A stretch of DNA of 64,000 nt, taken from positions 1 to 64,000 of the forward strand of contig JADJMO010000016.1 of the NCBI GenBank assembly GCA_016709545.1, in the 5' to 3' direction. Source of the stretch: Myxococcales bacterium (GTDB taxonomy: Bacteria; Myxococcota_A; Polyangia; Polyangiales; JADJMO01). Shown in pieces: positions 10,472-19,081 of this stretch. Both the position numbers and the translations under genes were made by a program. The stretch's first letter is position 1; every line of letters starts with the position of its first letter. The notes below the pieces were generated by a model. That model searched no databases. It saw only the letters and a program-made list of their open reading frames with translations, and was not told where the DNA came from.

Positions 10472-10851
10472 GGCAACCCCGTCACGGCGAAGCCCAGGAG
10501 ATGGCGCGCGGAGCGAAAGTCGCCGAGCTCTTCGAGGAATCTCCCCTGATCCTTGCGACGTGCTCGGGATGGGCGGCGCACCCACTCGACGTGCAGATCG
10601 ACCAGCGGCAGATCACCGGCGAGGTGGGCCCACCGCTCGGGGTGCTGGTGGACGTCCTCGGCGTCCGCATCCAGCACAGCGTGCAAGGGGCGGTGGTGCC
10701 AGAGGCTCAGCGCCTCGAGCAGCAACGGGACGGCGCGACCAGCCGACGGCAGCGGCAGTCGGGCCTTGAGCGTCGGGCCCGACGACGGCTCCGTCAGCAG
10801 GAGCCGCACCTCCTGCGGCGTGGGCTCGATCGTGATCCAGATGGGCGACAT
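10468..10851 (-). CDS. IS21 accessory orf2, hypothetical
   Basis: 127 residues from ATG 10851, intact in this copy. It starts 'MSPIWITIEPTPQEVRLLLT', continues with 'LLLEALSLWHHRPLHAVLDA' and ends 'RFLEELGDFRSARHLLGFAV'. IS21 elements normally carry only istA and istB, so this ATGA-coupled upstream gene is an extra. Function unknown; the coupling suggests a role in regulating or assisting transposition. In copy 2 one extra G breaks it. Confidence 0.6.
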   Translation of the reverse strand: MSPIWITIEPTPQEVRLLLTEPSSGPTLKARLPLPSAGRAVPLLLEALSLWHHRPLHAVLDADAEDVHQHPERWAHLAGDLPLVDLHVEWVRRPSRARRKDQGRFLEELGDFRSARHLLGFAVTGLP

Positions 10852-11200
10852 CGATGGTGACCTCCGCACAGAGCCGCGCGACGGGCCTCGATGGCGCGTC
10901 CGAACTCTGCGTGGTCACCATCGATATGCAGGGCCCGCTGGCCGTGAACGACGGATGCGTCACTTTCGACGCGGCTTGCTTGGCCTCGGCCAGCCGCTCC
11001 CGATACCGGCGCTGCCGGCGCCACTGCACCTTGCGGTTGCCCGGGCTGCGTCGGTATCTCAGCGATGCACGACGAACCACGGCCTCGCGGCCCCGACGTC
11101 GGCATTGCTCGGAGCAGTACCGAGTCGTGTTGCGGCACGGCCGGCACGACCAGAACGCCTCGAAGCAGGCTGCACAGGCGCGTCCCACCAGCTCGTCCAT
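10613..11200 (-). CDS. IS21 accessory orf1, zinc-ribbon basic protein
   Basis: Open from ATG 11200. The first ~85 residues look genuine: 'MDELVGRACAACFEAFWSCR' then 'PCRNTTRYCSEQCRRRGRE', with six Cys arranged as a double zinc knuckle, followed by a very basic stretch ('NRKVQWRRQRRYRERLAEAK'). The remaining part overlaps orf2 and is of low-complexity composition, so the true 3' end is uncertain. The same frame is preserved in copy 2. A nucleic-acid-binding accessory protein is inferred. Confidence 0.5.
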   Translation of the reverse strand: MDELVGRACAACFEAFWSCRPCRNTTRYCSEQCRRRGREAVVRRASLRYRRSPGNRKVQWRRQRRYRERLAEAKQAASKVTHPSFTASGPCISMVTTQSSDAPSRPVARLCAEVTIDVAHLDHDRAHAAGGAAPADGAVVGPDAQGPTAAAVGWSRRPVAARGAEPLAPPPLARCAGCGRRGRPPAPRAVGPPRR

Positions 11201-11535
11201 CGAACTCCTGCAGAGAACTGGACGAGGTGAGACCCACCATGCGAAGTCGTTGGACTCCGACGCCGAGCTCGTGGCGTCCTGACGGCTCGAGGCTGCTACC
11301 TCGGGCCGTCGCTCTTTGGAGCTAGGCTGGGGCTAGGTCGGGAGACTGGCCAAGATCTGGGAGCCAGGATCGACCGGGCCGCGCGTGATCGGAACGCCGC
11401 GCTTCTTGATGATCGTCTCCAACCGGGCTAGTCTACGCATCTAGAACGGGGCACAAGAACGACCCGGTACGCGCCATTCAGGTCTTCAGAGTTCCGGACA
11501 TACAAACTCGCTTCTCCGGAAGTGGGTCCACGAGA

Positions 11536-11970
11536 ATGGCGGAGAACCTATTGCCGCACCGCAACGCCGGTCAGCCACTATCGGAGGAACTGTTGGTCCA
11601 GGAGTATCGATCCAATCGCGCTGAAGCGATTCACGTCGGGAGTCTACCGATCCTTGATTCTGGCCTTCCGGGGATATTCGGAGACATCGGCGGAGGCGGG
11701 ATCTCTGGAAATGGACACCTGTTTCTCTCATATGGCCAGGCGCGATTGAGCCTAGACGAGCCGAGCAAGCTTGGAGAAAGCTACGGTTGGCTGGGTATTG
11801 ACTTGATGACGGGCGCTGCGGCTCGGCGGACCCCATTTGCAGATGGCTATGAAATGGAAGGCGTAATGGTAACGGCCGACAATGTGCACATTGTGCACTA
11901 TAACAATCCACCAAGCAACACATTCTCAGTATTTGCATATCAGCCTGTACCTAGTCTGGTAGGGCCGTGA
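11536..11970 (+). CDS. Gene remnant downstream of IS21, C-terminal part
   Basis: 144 residues from the first ATG, but the frame is open further upstream and the true N-terminus was probably lost at the IS21 junction (11421). The sequence looks like a soluble or exported beta protein ('IHVGSLPILDSGLPGIFGDI', 'GWLGIDLMTGAAARR', 'DNVHIVHYNNPPSNTFSVF'). Base composition is clearly less G+C-rich than the surroundings. It overlaps the next gene as GTGATG, suggesting a two-gene unit. No known family recognised. Confidence 0.45.
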   Translation: MAENLLPHRNAGQPLSEELLVQEYRSNRAEAIHVGSLPILDSGLPGIFGDIGGGGISGNGHLFLSYGQARLSLDEPSKLGESYGWLGIDLMTGAAARRTPFADGYEMEGVMVTADNVHIVHYNNPPSNTFSVFAYQPVPSLVGP

Positions 11971-12521
11971 TGCTGCCAACTCTACTGCTACTGGCCCAGA
12001 TCAGCGTCGAGGCGGGACCCCTGCTCGGCTATCAAGTCGACAGTTCGGGCGGACGCGGCAGCGCTGGTTTCTCGACTGGGTATGTGCTCGGAGCGGCGGT
12101 CCGGGGAGGCCTCAGGGTTGGTACCGTGTCGTTCGGCCTGGGCTTCGATCTCGCCGGGGTGAGTTTTCGACGTCAGTATGGCTACGAGGCGAGTCTGGGC
12201 TGGCGCGCCGACCTAGTGGTCGACGCACGTGTCTTGCTTGGCTCTTCCTCAACGTTTGAGCACGGCCCCAGTGTTGGAGTTATCGTGCGGCGGACGAGTC
12301 CTGAACAGCTGGACCCGGCATACGATCCATCGTTTGTGAACTACGGTTTAGGTGTTTGGTACTCCACGACCTGGTATTCGAGTTTTACAGAGTCAAAGCT
12401 GGGGTATGGACAGCGTACGGGCTGCCAAGTCGGAATGAGCGGTTTGTCTGAAAACCACTATGGACTTGACACACGCTTTTACTCATGTGATGCAACAGTC
12501 TTTGTGGTATTTCATCCATAG
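11970..12521 (+). CDS. Outer-membrane beta-barrel-like protein
   Basis: 183 residues. A short hydrophobic leader 'MLPTLLLLAQISVEAG' is followed by alternating polar/hydrophobic strands rich in Gly, Tyr and aromatic residues ('GFSTGYVLGAAVRGGLRV', 'FGLGFDLAGVSFRRQYGYEA', 'ADLVVDARVLLGSS') and ends in 'TVFVVFHP'. This is the pattern of small outer-membrane barrels in myxobacteria. It begins within the stop codon of the preceding frame. Atypically AT-rich third positions suggest a transferred segment. Confidence 0.5.
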   Translation: MLPTLLLLAQISVEAGPLLGYQVDSSGGRGSAGFSTGYVLGAAVRGGLRVGTVSFGLGFDLAGVSFRRQYGYEASLGWRADLVVDARVLLGSSSTFEHGPSVGVIVRRTSPEQLDPAYDPSFVNYGLGVWYSTTWYSSFTESKLGYGQRTGCQVGMSGLSENHYGLDTRFYSCDATVFVVFHP

Positions 12522-12760
12522 AAGCCTTCTTGACCGCTTCTCGGTGCCCTACGTCTTCCTGGTCGCCGCGACGGAGCACCTAGCTCTGGTGCGTTGGGGA
12601 GCCGGTTCCGCCGCAAGGTGCCCAAAGCTACACAAGCGAAGGTCCATCATCATTGGTGTCCGCTCGTCGTCCGCCGTCCCCTCGGCCGCACCGGTTTCGG
12701 TAGACCCACGGTAGACCCGTCCCGCCCGGGCCTCTTTCCCCGCGATTCCTGCCCATCCCC
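12522..12760. other. Non-coding flank of tRNA fragment
   Basis: No supported gene. The end of this stretch (CCCCGCGATTCCTGCCCA at about 12739) is roughly repeated in inverted form at 12801-12822 on the far side of the tRNA fragment. Confidence 0.4.
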
Positions 12761-12807
12761 GCGGATTGAAAATCCGCGTGTCGACGGTTCGATTCCGCCC
12801 CTGGGCA
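12761..12807 (+). pseudogene. tRNA-Phe(GAA) 3' fragment, integration scar
   Basis: The anticodon stem-loop (GCGGA-TTGAAAA-TCCGC, anticodon GAA), variable loop, T-arm with TTCGATT and the 3' acceptor strand CCTGGGCA of a tRNA-Phe are present. The 5' half is absent, so this is not a functional tRNA. One T-stem pair is mismatched. Such 3' fragments are the direct repeats left when a phage or island integrates into a tRNA gene, so this is probably an att site. Confidence 0.75.
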
Positions 12808-13065
12808 CAGGATTTCGCGGGGATGGTGGCGCCGGGTTGGCCGGCGCTGGTGTCCCCAAACCAGTTGGATGATGGCGTCGTGAGCCGGCTGCGCGATGGG
12901 CATCGTGGAGGACGAGCGACGGCGCCAGCGTGATGGAGATCCGTTCGCGTCGTGCCTGCACGCGGAGATGGGCATCACGTCCGCGGCGGTTCCGCTCCAC
13001 GCGCGAAGGCCATCGCGACGAGCTCGGCTGCCCGCCACGATGGCCCTCTGGCTGGTGACGAGCGG
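12808..13065. other. No gene seen
   Basis: Between the tRNA fragment and the stop of the TniB-like gene. Probably holds the end of the TniA/TniB-type transposon, but no terminal repeat was identified by eye. Confidence 0.3.
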
Positions 13066-13872
13066 CTACCGGTCTGCGTCGATGACGCTCAAGACGGCCT
13101 CGCGTTCGACGAGCTTCTTCTTGCGGCGGAAGGATGCCCGCAGAGCTGCGGCGGCGAGCCGGTCGATGTCGCGGAGGGCGGCGCCGCCCTCGTGCAGCAT
13201 CGCGACGGCGTCGCTGGTGAAGATGTCCCGATCGGCTGCGCCGCCGGCGAGGCGCAACCGATGGCGGATGTACTCCGCTGTGTCCTCGGGGCTCGTCGAG
13301 TCAATCTGGAGCCGGTGGTGGATGCGCGAGTAGAGCGAGCGTTGGTGGCGTCGCGAGAGCCGCTCGCGCAACTCCGGAAGACCCACGAGCAGCAGGGAAA
13401 GCAGGGCTTTGCTGTCCCACTCGTAGTTGCACAGGATGTGGAGGTGATCGAGCACGTCCTGGTGCAGGAGGTGGGCCTCGTCGAGAAGGAGGACCGGGTG
13501 CCGTTGCTCGATGGCGAGCCCCTCTACGTGACGCGTCACCTCGAAGAAGACCGCCGCCGCAGTCGCCTTCGGGTTGAGCCCGAGCGCCACGCAGACCTGC
13601 CGGTAGAAGTCGCGACGCCCGAGCGTCGCGTTGTGGCAGTACGTGAGGCGGAAGCCCGCCTCGGGAAGTCGTCGTCGCAGCGCGCGGAGGACGCACGTCT
13701 TGCCGACGCCGGGCTCGCCCGTGAGCAACACGGACTGACGCGCGCCAAGTGCGTCGACGAGGGTGTCGACCATCGCGACCTTGGACGACGGGAGCCAGAG
13801 ATCGTCGTCGGCGATCTCCTTCGTGAAGGGGGCAGTGGTGAGACCGAAGTGGGCGATTTCTTGGGAGTTCAT
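13066..13872 (-). CDS. TniB/ExeA-like AAA+ ATPase of a transposon
   Basis: 268 residues. AAA+ partner of a DDE transposase, of the TniB/IstB/MuB kind that selects target DNA. Starts 'MNSQEIAHFGLTTAPFTKEI', typical of ExeA/TniB proteins. Walker A is 'LLTGEPGVGKT' (about residue 50), Walker B 'PVLLLDEAHLL' (about 125), then the sensor region 'LLLVGLPELRERLSRR' and an arginine-rich C-terminus ending 'VEREAVLSVIDADR'. Its ATG overlaps the stop of the transposase gene (ATGA), so the two are made together. No TniQ- or resolvase-like gene was found nearby. Confidence 0.85.
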   Translation of the reverse strand: MNSQEIAHFGLTTAPFTKEIADDDLWLPSSKVAMVDTLVDALGARQSVLLTGEPGVGKTCVLRALRRRLPEAGFRLTYCHNATLGRRDFYRQVCVALGLNPKATAAAVFFEVTRHVEGLAIEQRHPVLLLDEAHLLHQDVLDHLHILCNYEWDSKALLSLLLVGLPELRERLSRRHQRSLYSRIHHRLQIDSTSPEDTAEYIRHRLRLAGGAADRDIFTSDAVAMLHEGGAALRDIDRLAAAALRASFRRKKKLVEREAVLSVIDADR

Positions 13873-15229
13873 TCGTCGGTGTCCTTGAGAGAGCGGCGGC
13901 CTACAGCGCGATCGAGCACGGCCTTCGGCGGATCGAAGGCGACGGGCGGCCCGGGCCTCTTGACGGCGTGGTCGTTGCGCGGCGCGCGCTTGCGCGCGCT
14001 GTTGCGTTCGGGGTCGACGAGGTGGAGTTCGTAGCGCTTGCCCTCGTACTCGGCCCACGGACTGCTCGGATCCCCCAGCGCGCTCCACGAGACGTTGATG
14101 GTGCGCCCCGCAAGCCAGCCACGATCGAGCTCGAAGGAGCGTCCCTCGATCGAGATGGTCGTGTCGCCGCGGACCTTGCGGGTCTCGGTGACCACCAGCG
14201 CCTTCTCGAGAGCGGGCTCTTCGACGCGCTCGATCTCGCGTGCCTCTGGGAGGTCACGCTGGTCGGCGTCTTGCCCATCAGGCCACCGTGGGGGGCGCGG
14301 TGATACTGGGTGTCGAGCCACGCGTGGAGGCGGACCTGGACGTCGTGCAACGACGCGAGCCCAGTGCAGTAGTCGAGGACCTGCCTGCGCATCGTGAGCC
14401 AGAAGCGCTCCATCTTTCCGCGCGCCTCGGGGTCGTACGGCCTCGCGTGCAAGAGCGAGATGCCGAGCCGTCCGCACAGCAGCCGCAGCATGTCGCCGCG
14501 GTACGTCGAGCCGTTGTCCAGGTACAGCGTGTCGGGCTTGCCGTGCGTGCGCAGCGCGGCGACGAAGAGGTCGAGCATGTCCTGCTCGCGCTCGGTCGAG
14601 ACGACCCGCAGGGCCACGACGTAGCGCGCGTGGTCGTCGAGGAGGGCGTGCACGCGCATCGGCATGCGGCGGTCGCCGACGGTGAGGGTCGGGCCGTGGC
14701 ACACGTCGCCGTGCCAGAGCGCGTCGGGACGTAGGCTCTGCCAGCGCAGCCGAGTCGTGCTGCCCTGCACCTGCTTGTGGGCTGCAAGGCGGTGAAGACC
14801 GGCCTCTCGGTAGACACGTCGGATGGTGGCCGCGCTGACCTTGCCGGCGTCGAGCCGACCGTCGGCGGCCAGCGTCATCAGGATGAGCGGCACCGACGCC
14901 GTCGGGTGCTCGCGCCGGATGTCGAGCAGGAGTTCGCGCAGCTCGGGGCTGAGCTCGCGTCCGCGCCCGCGATCGGAGCGCCCCGTCGGGCGTAGCCCCT
15001 CGAGCCCATTTTTCTTGTAGGCGTAGAGCCATCGCTCGAGCGTGGGCACCGAGTAGCACCGCGTCCGATCGCCCTCGGGTGGGCGATGGGTCTCCTCGGC
15101 AATGCGGCGCAGGCTCTGGGCGAGTTCGCCATGCGACAGCCCGTCGCGGGTCGCGAGCCCGCCGATGAGGGCGTGGCGGAAGACCGCCACGCGCTCGGCG
15201 TGATCGCGCGCTTCGATGTTCGTGGTCAT
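13869..15229 (-). CDS. TniA/IS481-like DDE transposase, frameshifted near C-terminus
   Basis: About 450 residues if one base is restored. N-terminal helix-turn-helix ('CYSVPTLERWLYAYKKNGLE'), integrase core with Asp in 'LWHGDVCHGPTL', Asp in 'DTLYLDNGSTYRGD' and Glu in 'ARGKMERFWLTMRR'. After 'HRAPHGGLMGKTP' the frame shifts near 14262; the other frame continues 'LPEAREIERVEEPALEKAL' and a beta-barrel C-terminal domain ('WLAGRTINVSWSALG', 'GKRYELHLVDPERN') as in Mu/Tn7-like transposases. Start is ATG 15229. Upstream lies a zinc-binding gene of the same orientation. Confidence 0.8.
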
Positions 15230-15352
15230 GCAGGTCCTTTCGCGCGGGCAACACGTGTCCCGCGCAAGGCACTTCTGCCTGACGAGGTGATCCCAGAGAG
15301 TGATCCGGTCTGGTGGGCGGACCTTCGACGACGGCAACGCCACCGATGGGCC

Positions 15353-15784
15353 TCACGGTGCCGGCGACGAGAACGCCCCCTGCCACACGCGCTGCTCGAA
15401 GCTTGCGCTGCGAGCGTCGACTCCCGAAGCCTCGGCGAGCACCGCCGAGACGCGCTCCGCGAGCGCCCGGCCGGCGAGCTCCGAGAGACCGCGGATCCAA
15501 TGGAGCAGCCGGCCCTCGCGGACCGCGGCGCACCACCGACGCAGCGTCGGCCAGCCCTCCTCGAAGGTGGTGCCCGGCGCGACGGCGCCGCGGATCGAGG
15601 TCGCCGTCACGCCGACGGCGAAGCGTGCAAGCGCGAGTGCGATCGTCGTGAGCGAGTAGCGACGCCGAGCGGCGAGCTCGCGTGGAACCACGAGCATGAC
15701 GCAGCCGCAGAGCACGCAGACGTAGCGACGACCGAGCACCGTGGTCGTCACCGGGCGCGCACCCAGCTCGACCACGCCCATCAC
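15353..15784 (-). CDS. Transposon-associated zinc-ribbon protein
   Basis: 143 residues from ATG 15784, but the conserved part starts earlier: the same frame is open upstream to about 15930 without a standard start and encodes 'HCLDCGRSSRPVGGPLQVHG', a first zinc knuckle. A second follows in 'RRYVCVLCGCVMLVVPREL'. Then a helical region 'YSLTTIALALARFAVGV' and 'GWPTLRRWCAAV'. Proteins of this layout are encoded next to transposases in actinobacteria and myxobacteria. The start could be CTG near 15900 or GTG 15787. A DNA-binding accessory role for the adjacent transposase is inferred. Confidence 0.55.
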   Translation of the reverse strand: MMGVVELGARPVTTTVLGRRYVCVLCGCVMLVVPRELAARRRYSLTTIALALARFAVGVTATSIRGAVAPGTTFEEGWPTLRRWCAAVREGRLLHWIRGLSELAGRALAERVSAVLAEASGVDARSASFEQRVWQGAFSSPAP

Positions 15785-15870
15785 GCTACGGTCGCGGGCG
15801 CCGTGCCCGTGGACCTGCAGCGGGCCGCCTACGGGCCGGCTCGAGCGTCCGCAGTCGAGGCAGTGGCGGG

Positions 15871-16385
15871 GCCGGACCGCGTCAGCAGAGGACGGTCGGT
15901 CAGCCAGCTCTTGATGCCCACGGCACTTCGGATCAACCTAGAGGGGCTTCGAGAAATCGCTGTATCTCGGAGCACGACGGGGAGCTTCTGTCCGCTAAAA
16001 CTGGGCTCCTCGTCACTATTTTTGGCCCCCAACGAGGGGCTGCTCCGTCTCCTTCGACCCGCCCACTACGCCATCATCGACGTGGCGGCCACGACCACGA
16101 CGACGACGACCATCACGCGGCAACCGCAGCGCCTCGAGAGCGAGGGGCATCACGCAGCTGGCGCGAGGTCGGCATCGGATCCATCAACCACGCTGCGCGG
16201 TAACAGCTGGTCCGAGAGCGTTGGGGTGGTCCACCGTCGGCTCGATGTGACGGGCGATCAGGGGAGACCGGACCTCAAGACTGGCGCAACAGGCCTCTCG
16301 GAAGCTGTACACCAGCGGCAGGTCGGAGGCGGCACATCAGGGCGCTGCAAAGCGTTCTTGAGGTCACCGACGAGAGGTTCCTGTC
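15871..16385. other. No convincing gene
   Basis: Contains the upstream end of the zinc-ribbon frame, then an ACGACC/ACGACG-rich run at about 16092-16112. Long open frames here match only antisense or random coding. It likely includes the right boundary of the TniA/TniB-type element, not located. Confidence 0.35.
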
Positions 16386-17537
16386 ATGGACGACAAGGTC
16401 ATCGAACCAGACGGGAAGACCCAGACGGTTCGACACATCGCGCGCTCTGGAGGGGCTGTCGCAAACGCGCGCAAGCGCGCTCGGGAAGCCGCCGTTGTAG
16501 CCAAGCAATCTCGAGCGCAGGTTGCGGTCGCTCTGCTCCTCTCCCTTTGGCTGGCGGCGTGTCGACGAGCGAATCGGACACCCATCAGGCCTGACGATGG
16601 GAAGGGCCCCGCATCTCGATGCGTCGTCACCACCGCCACCGGCCCGATGCACGCCTCTCTCCTCGACGTTGCCGCCGCCGGGGCAGACGGCCTCTTCTTT
16701 GCGACACTGCCCGATGGAGCCAGTTCATCGACCGAGGCCGAGATCTTCTACGCCGCGCTCGCTGGCGCGCCGGAGCGCAAGGGCAAGGGACAACTGGACT
16801 GCTCGTACCTGCCCTGTCTCGTCCATACGGCCGAAGGCCTCTACGTAAGCGCCTGGACCGACGAATTGCCAGTGGTGCTGCGGTTTCGCGACGCATGGGA
16901 GGCGCTCTCCCTCCCGCCCTGGGTCCTTCGCGTGAAAGGCATGGTCGCGAGTGCAGGCACGGTCCACTTCGCGGGGGCCCAGACGCTTCGTGTCGGCCTC
17001 CGGCCAGGGACGGCCATAGTGCCTCTTCGTGAGCCAACCCAGTCGATCCTCACGGATCTCGACTCCGACCTCGTCGCGGCGTCCGGCTACTTTCTATGGC
17101 GGGACTTGGACAAGATCATGCGCGTCTCGGTCAGTGGGGGGCCACAAGCGGCCCTCTTCGAAGGGCTCAGTTACGGAACCGTCCACCATATGTGCGCGAC
17201 ACGAGCTCACGTTGCCTTCAGCGATGGCCTAGAGCTGCGGGCCTTAGCTGTGAGTTCGGTCCAGTCGTCTCCAACACCCTTCAGCGTCCAGCTTCGTTCG
17301 GAGTTCGCCTTCGCATGCGATCGGGTCAGCGATGTCATCACCTACGTCGACACGGATGGGCGATTGAACACGCTTGACCTTGCAACAACCATGCGAGCGC
17401 CCAGGGTACGCACTCACCTCCCCAGTCCGAAAGGGGTGGGGCCTGGCGCGCGGCTCACGATGGCTGGCGGCACCATCTACGGAGTCTGGCGCCAATCTGA
17501 CTTCGTCCAGGTGACGAGAATCGTGTGTTCCACTTGA
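16386..17537 (+). CDS. Lipoprotein with beta-propeller-like repeats
   Basis: 383 residues. A basic N-region precedes a hydrophobic stretch and lipobox 'LLLSLWLAAC' (Cys about residue 59), so the mature protein should be membrane-anchored outside the cytoplasm; the leader is unusually long and the true start may be internal. The body is a series of beta units ('GADGLFFATLPDGASS', 'SGYFLWRDLDKIMRVSVSGG', 'RVSDVITYVDTDGRLNTLDL', 'GGTIYGVWRQSDFVQVTRI'), the style of the 'x-D-x-x-x-Y-W-x' propellers in myxobacterial lipoproteins. First gene of a same-strand run of lipoproteins. Confidence 0.7.
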   Translation: MDDKVIEPDGKTQTVRHIARSGGAVANARKRAREAAVVAKQSRAQVAVALLLSLWLAACRRANRTPIRPDDGKGPASRCVVTTATGPMHASLLDVAAAGADGLFFATLPDGASSSTEAEIFYAALAGAPERKGKGQLDCSYLPCLVHTAEGLYVSAWTDELPVVLRFRDAWEALSLPPWVLRVKGMVASAGTVHFAGAQTLRVGLRPGTAIVPLREPTQSILTDLDSDLVAASGYFLWRDLDKIMRVSVSGGPQAALFEGLSYGTVHHMCATRAHVAFSDGLELRALAVSSVQSSPTPFSVQLRSEFAFACDRVSDVITYVDTDGRLNTLDLATTMRAPRVRTHLPSPKGVGPGARLTMAGGTIYGVWRQSDFVQVTRIVCST

Positions 17538-17584
17538 CGATCACCAACGGACGAGCTTGCTCGCCTGCCCCTCCTGCGCGGCAA

Positions 17585-17690
17585 GGCTCACGCGAACGCG
17601 CCACATTCCGGTCTCGCGGCTGGCACTCGATGGGTGGCTCGTGGGATGCCTCTCGGCTCGAAGCCAGCGCGCCTTCAGGTGATCGTTCCC
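17585..17690 (-). repeat. MITE-like repeat with IS21-type end (copy 1)
   Basis: On the minus strand it begins CGGGAACGATCACCTGAAG and aligns throughout with the repeat at 28028-28151 (shared ACGATCACC, ACGAGCC, ATCGAGTG, GCCGCGAGA, GGCGCGTTCGCGTGA). The outer part matches the IS21 element's terminal repeat. Sits between two lipoprotein genes. Confidence 0.65.
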
Positions 17691-17720
17691 GTCTTCGCTG
17701 ATGGGCTGTACACGCACACC

Positions 17721-18269
17721 ATGGCACGCCGACTCATCCTGGCTCCGTTCATCGCATTGAGTGCAGCGATAGGCGCCTGCCCTAGGCGCGAGCATCCAGA
17801 CGCGTCGAGCTCACCGCTCCCTCCGGTCACGCCAACGCACTTTGCACCCGTCGCAACGCAGCCGGCGAGGTTGACGGCAAGACTGGAGCGCGTCGACCAC
17901 CTGCTGCACGCTTCGGTCACCATCGCTTGCGCTAGCCGAACGGTCCTGCACCCCAAGCGGATCGTCCTCGATGACATCGGAAACTACGGGGAGACCAGGC
18001 GACCCAAGGACGATGAAACCTCTCGCATCATCATCGGTGTACGCGCTGTCGACGGAACGCGGCAATTCCCAAACTGTACTATCGACTCGTTCGGAGTTCC
18101 CGTGGAGGACATCGGGTGCGACAGCACCCTAACGGAGCTATAATCGTTCCAGTGGACTGGCTGCTATCCGCCTCCCGAGAAGGGGACCACGATCTGTGCG
18201 GTGATTCACGAGCGTGAGGCGACGAGTGGGCCTTTGGACAGCGCGGAACTGTGCGCAATCGCCAGGTGA
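17721..18269 (+). pseudogene. Lipoprotein with in-frame TAA
   Basis: Signal peptide and lipobox 'LILAPFIALSAAIGAC', then 'TARLERVDHLLHASVTIACA' and a ~140-residue product ending at TAA 18141-18143. The same frame continues for 42 more codons to TGA 18267-18269 with sensible protein ('FQWTGCYPPPEKGTTICAVI', 'SGPLDSAELCAIAR'). That tail resembles the C-terminus of the lipoprotein at 19082-19648 (both end in a Cys-x8-Cys region with 'ELCA'). So the two are paralogues and this copy has a premature stop. ATG 17721 is chosen because the leader follows directly. Confidence 0.6.
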
Positions 18270-18541
18270 AGGCCCGCCCCCAACCGACACCTAGCGAGCG
18301 CACTTGCATCGTACCTTCCAGACCGGCTGCGCGTGGCGGTCGGATGACGCTCCGCGAACCGCGCAAGTCCCCATCAAGGCTACGTCTTTCGTAGTTCTGC
18401 CACCTTTAGGATTCGAATTCCCGTATCGACTGTTTCCGGCCCTGGCAGGCCGTTGGCATGACGCTTCTGGTGGAGTCTGGTAGACACGAAGGCAACGCGC
18501 CGGTCGCCGTGACAATGGGTCCCCGCACCAGGAGGTCTGAG
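18270..18541. other. Spacer, no gene seen
   Basis: No coding signal. It ends with the strong ribosome-binding site AGGAGG (18530-18535) of the next gene. Confidence 0.35.
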
Positions 18542-18850
18542 TTGAGCGGCATAGACGAAGTAATACTAAATCAGATCGAGGCTCACGACTATGCGGTGCA
18601 GCATCCGCAGAAGGAGATTTCGGAGGCTCTATTGTACGCGATTAGTGAGGCGCTGTTCACGCTGGCAGCCGACACTGAATATGTCAGGGCATTGCCCCGG
18701 CAGCGTTTCGACATGCTGCAATACGTGAAGGTTCTGGATGCTCTGCTCGAGCGCAGAGAGCGCCTCCTGAAGATTCTCGGCGGCGACTTCACTAGCGATT
18801 GGCTACCGCCTGAACTCGAAGCAGCCCTGCACGACAAGAAGGCCAAGTGA
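18542..18850 (+). CDS. Small helical protein, TTG start
   Basis: 102 residues, unknown function. The start is set by a perfect AGGAGG at 18530-18535, six bases before TTG 18542; ATG 18515 upstream lacks such a site. The product ('SGIDEVILNQIEAHDYAV', 'EISEALLYAISEALFTLAAD', 'VLDALLERRERLLKILGGDF') is predicted all-helical and soluble, with no signal peptide, unlike its lipoprotein neighbours. Its base composition is lower in G+C. It could be a cargo gene of the accessory region. Confidence 0.65.
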   Translation: MSGIDEVILNQIEAHDYAVQHPQKEISEALLYAISEALFTLAADTEYVRALPRQRFDMLQYVKVLDALLERRERLLKILGGDFTSDWLPPELEAALHDKKAK

Positions 18851-18865
18851 GGTCGGCACGCTCGA

Positions 18866-18962
18866 TGGGACCCGAAAGCGCCGCGCTTCGATCCGACGAG
18901 GCTGAGCCGAGACGCGACGAGCCGCTGATCGCGAGATCGGAACGAAGCACGGGTCGTTCCCG
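18866..18962. repeat. MITE-like repeat with IS21-type ends (copy 2)
   Basis: Begins TGGGACCCGAAAGCGCCGCG and ends in an imperfect inverted counterpart (GATCGGAACGAAGC...CGTTCCC). Internally it shares CGATCCGACGAG and CGAGATC-GAACG with the copy at 28028. About 97 bp, no coding capacity. Confidence 0.65.
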
Positions 18963-19081
18963 ACGGAGGAGCAACCCGAGGTCCGCAGCCTTGCGCAGAG
19001 CCGCTTCGCGGCTACCATCTCGAAGGCTGAGACGCCGAGCGCGCCCAACACCACCGGTGACCAACACCAAGAGGCCGCAAG

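Larger units (their letters stand above)
8056..11421 (-). mobile_element. IS21-family element, copy 1 (degenerate)
   Basis: 3366 bp with terminal inverted repeats of about 35 bp: 8056-8090 (starting TGGGAACGATCACAGG) and, on the other strand, 11421-11387 (starting TGGAGACGATCATCAAG). The two ends share TGG..ACGATCA, AAGCGC and CGATC. Gene order on the minus strand is zinc-ribbon orf1, orf2, istA, istB. A second copy in the opposite orientation (23858-27227) is nearly identical, which fixes the limits because sequence identity stops exactly there. No target duplication is seen (flanks AGCA and ACCG). Confidence 0.88.

Noticed and set aside
12722..12822. Complete tRNA-Phe gene
   Set aside because: The D-arm and 5' acceptor strand are missing upstream of the anticodon arm.
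18141..18143. Recoding of the in-frame TAA in the 17.7-kb lipoprotein
   Set aside because: TAA is not known to be recoded this way and the gene is a duplicate of 19082; a nonsense mutation or base error is simpler.
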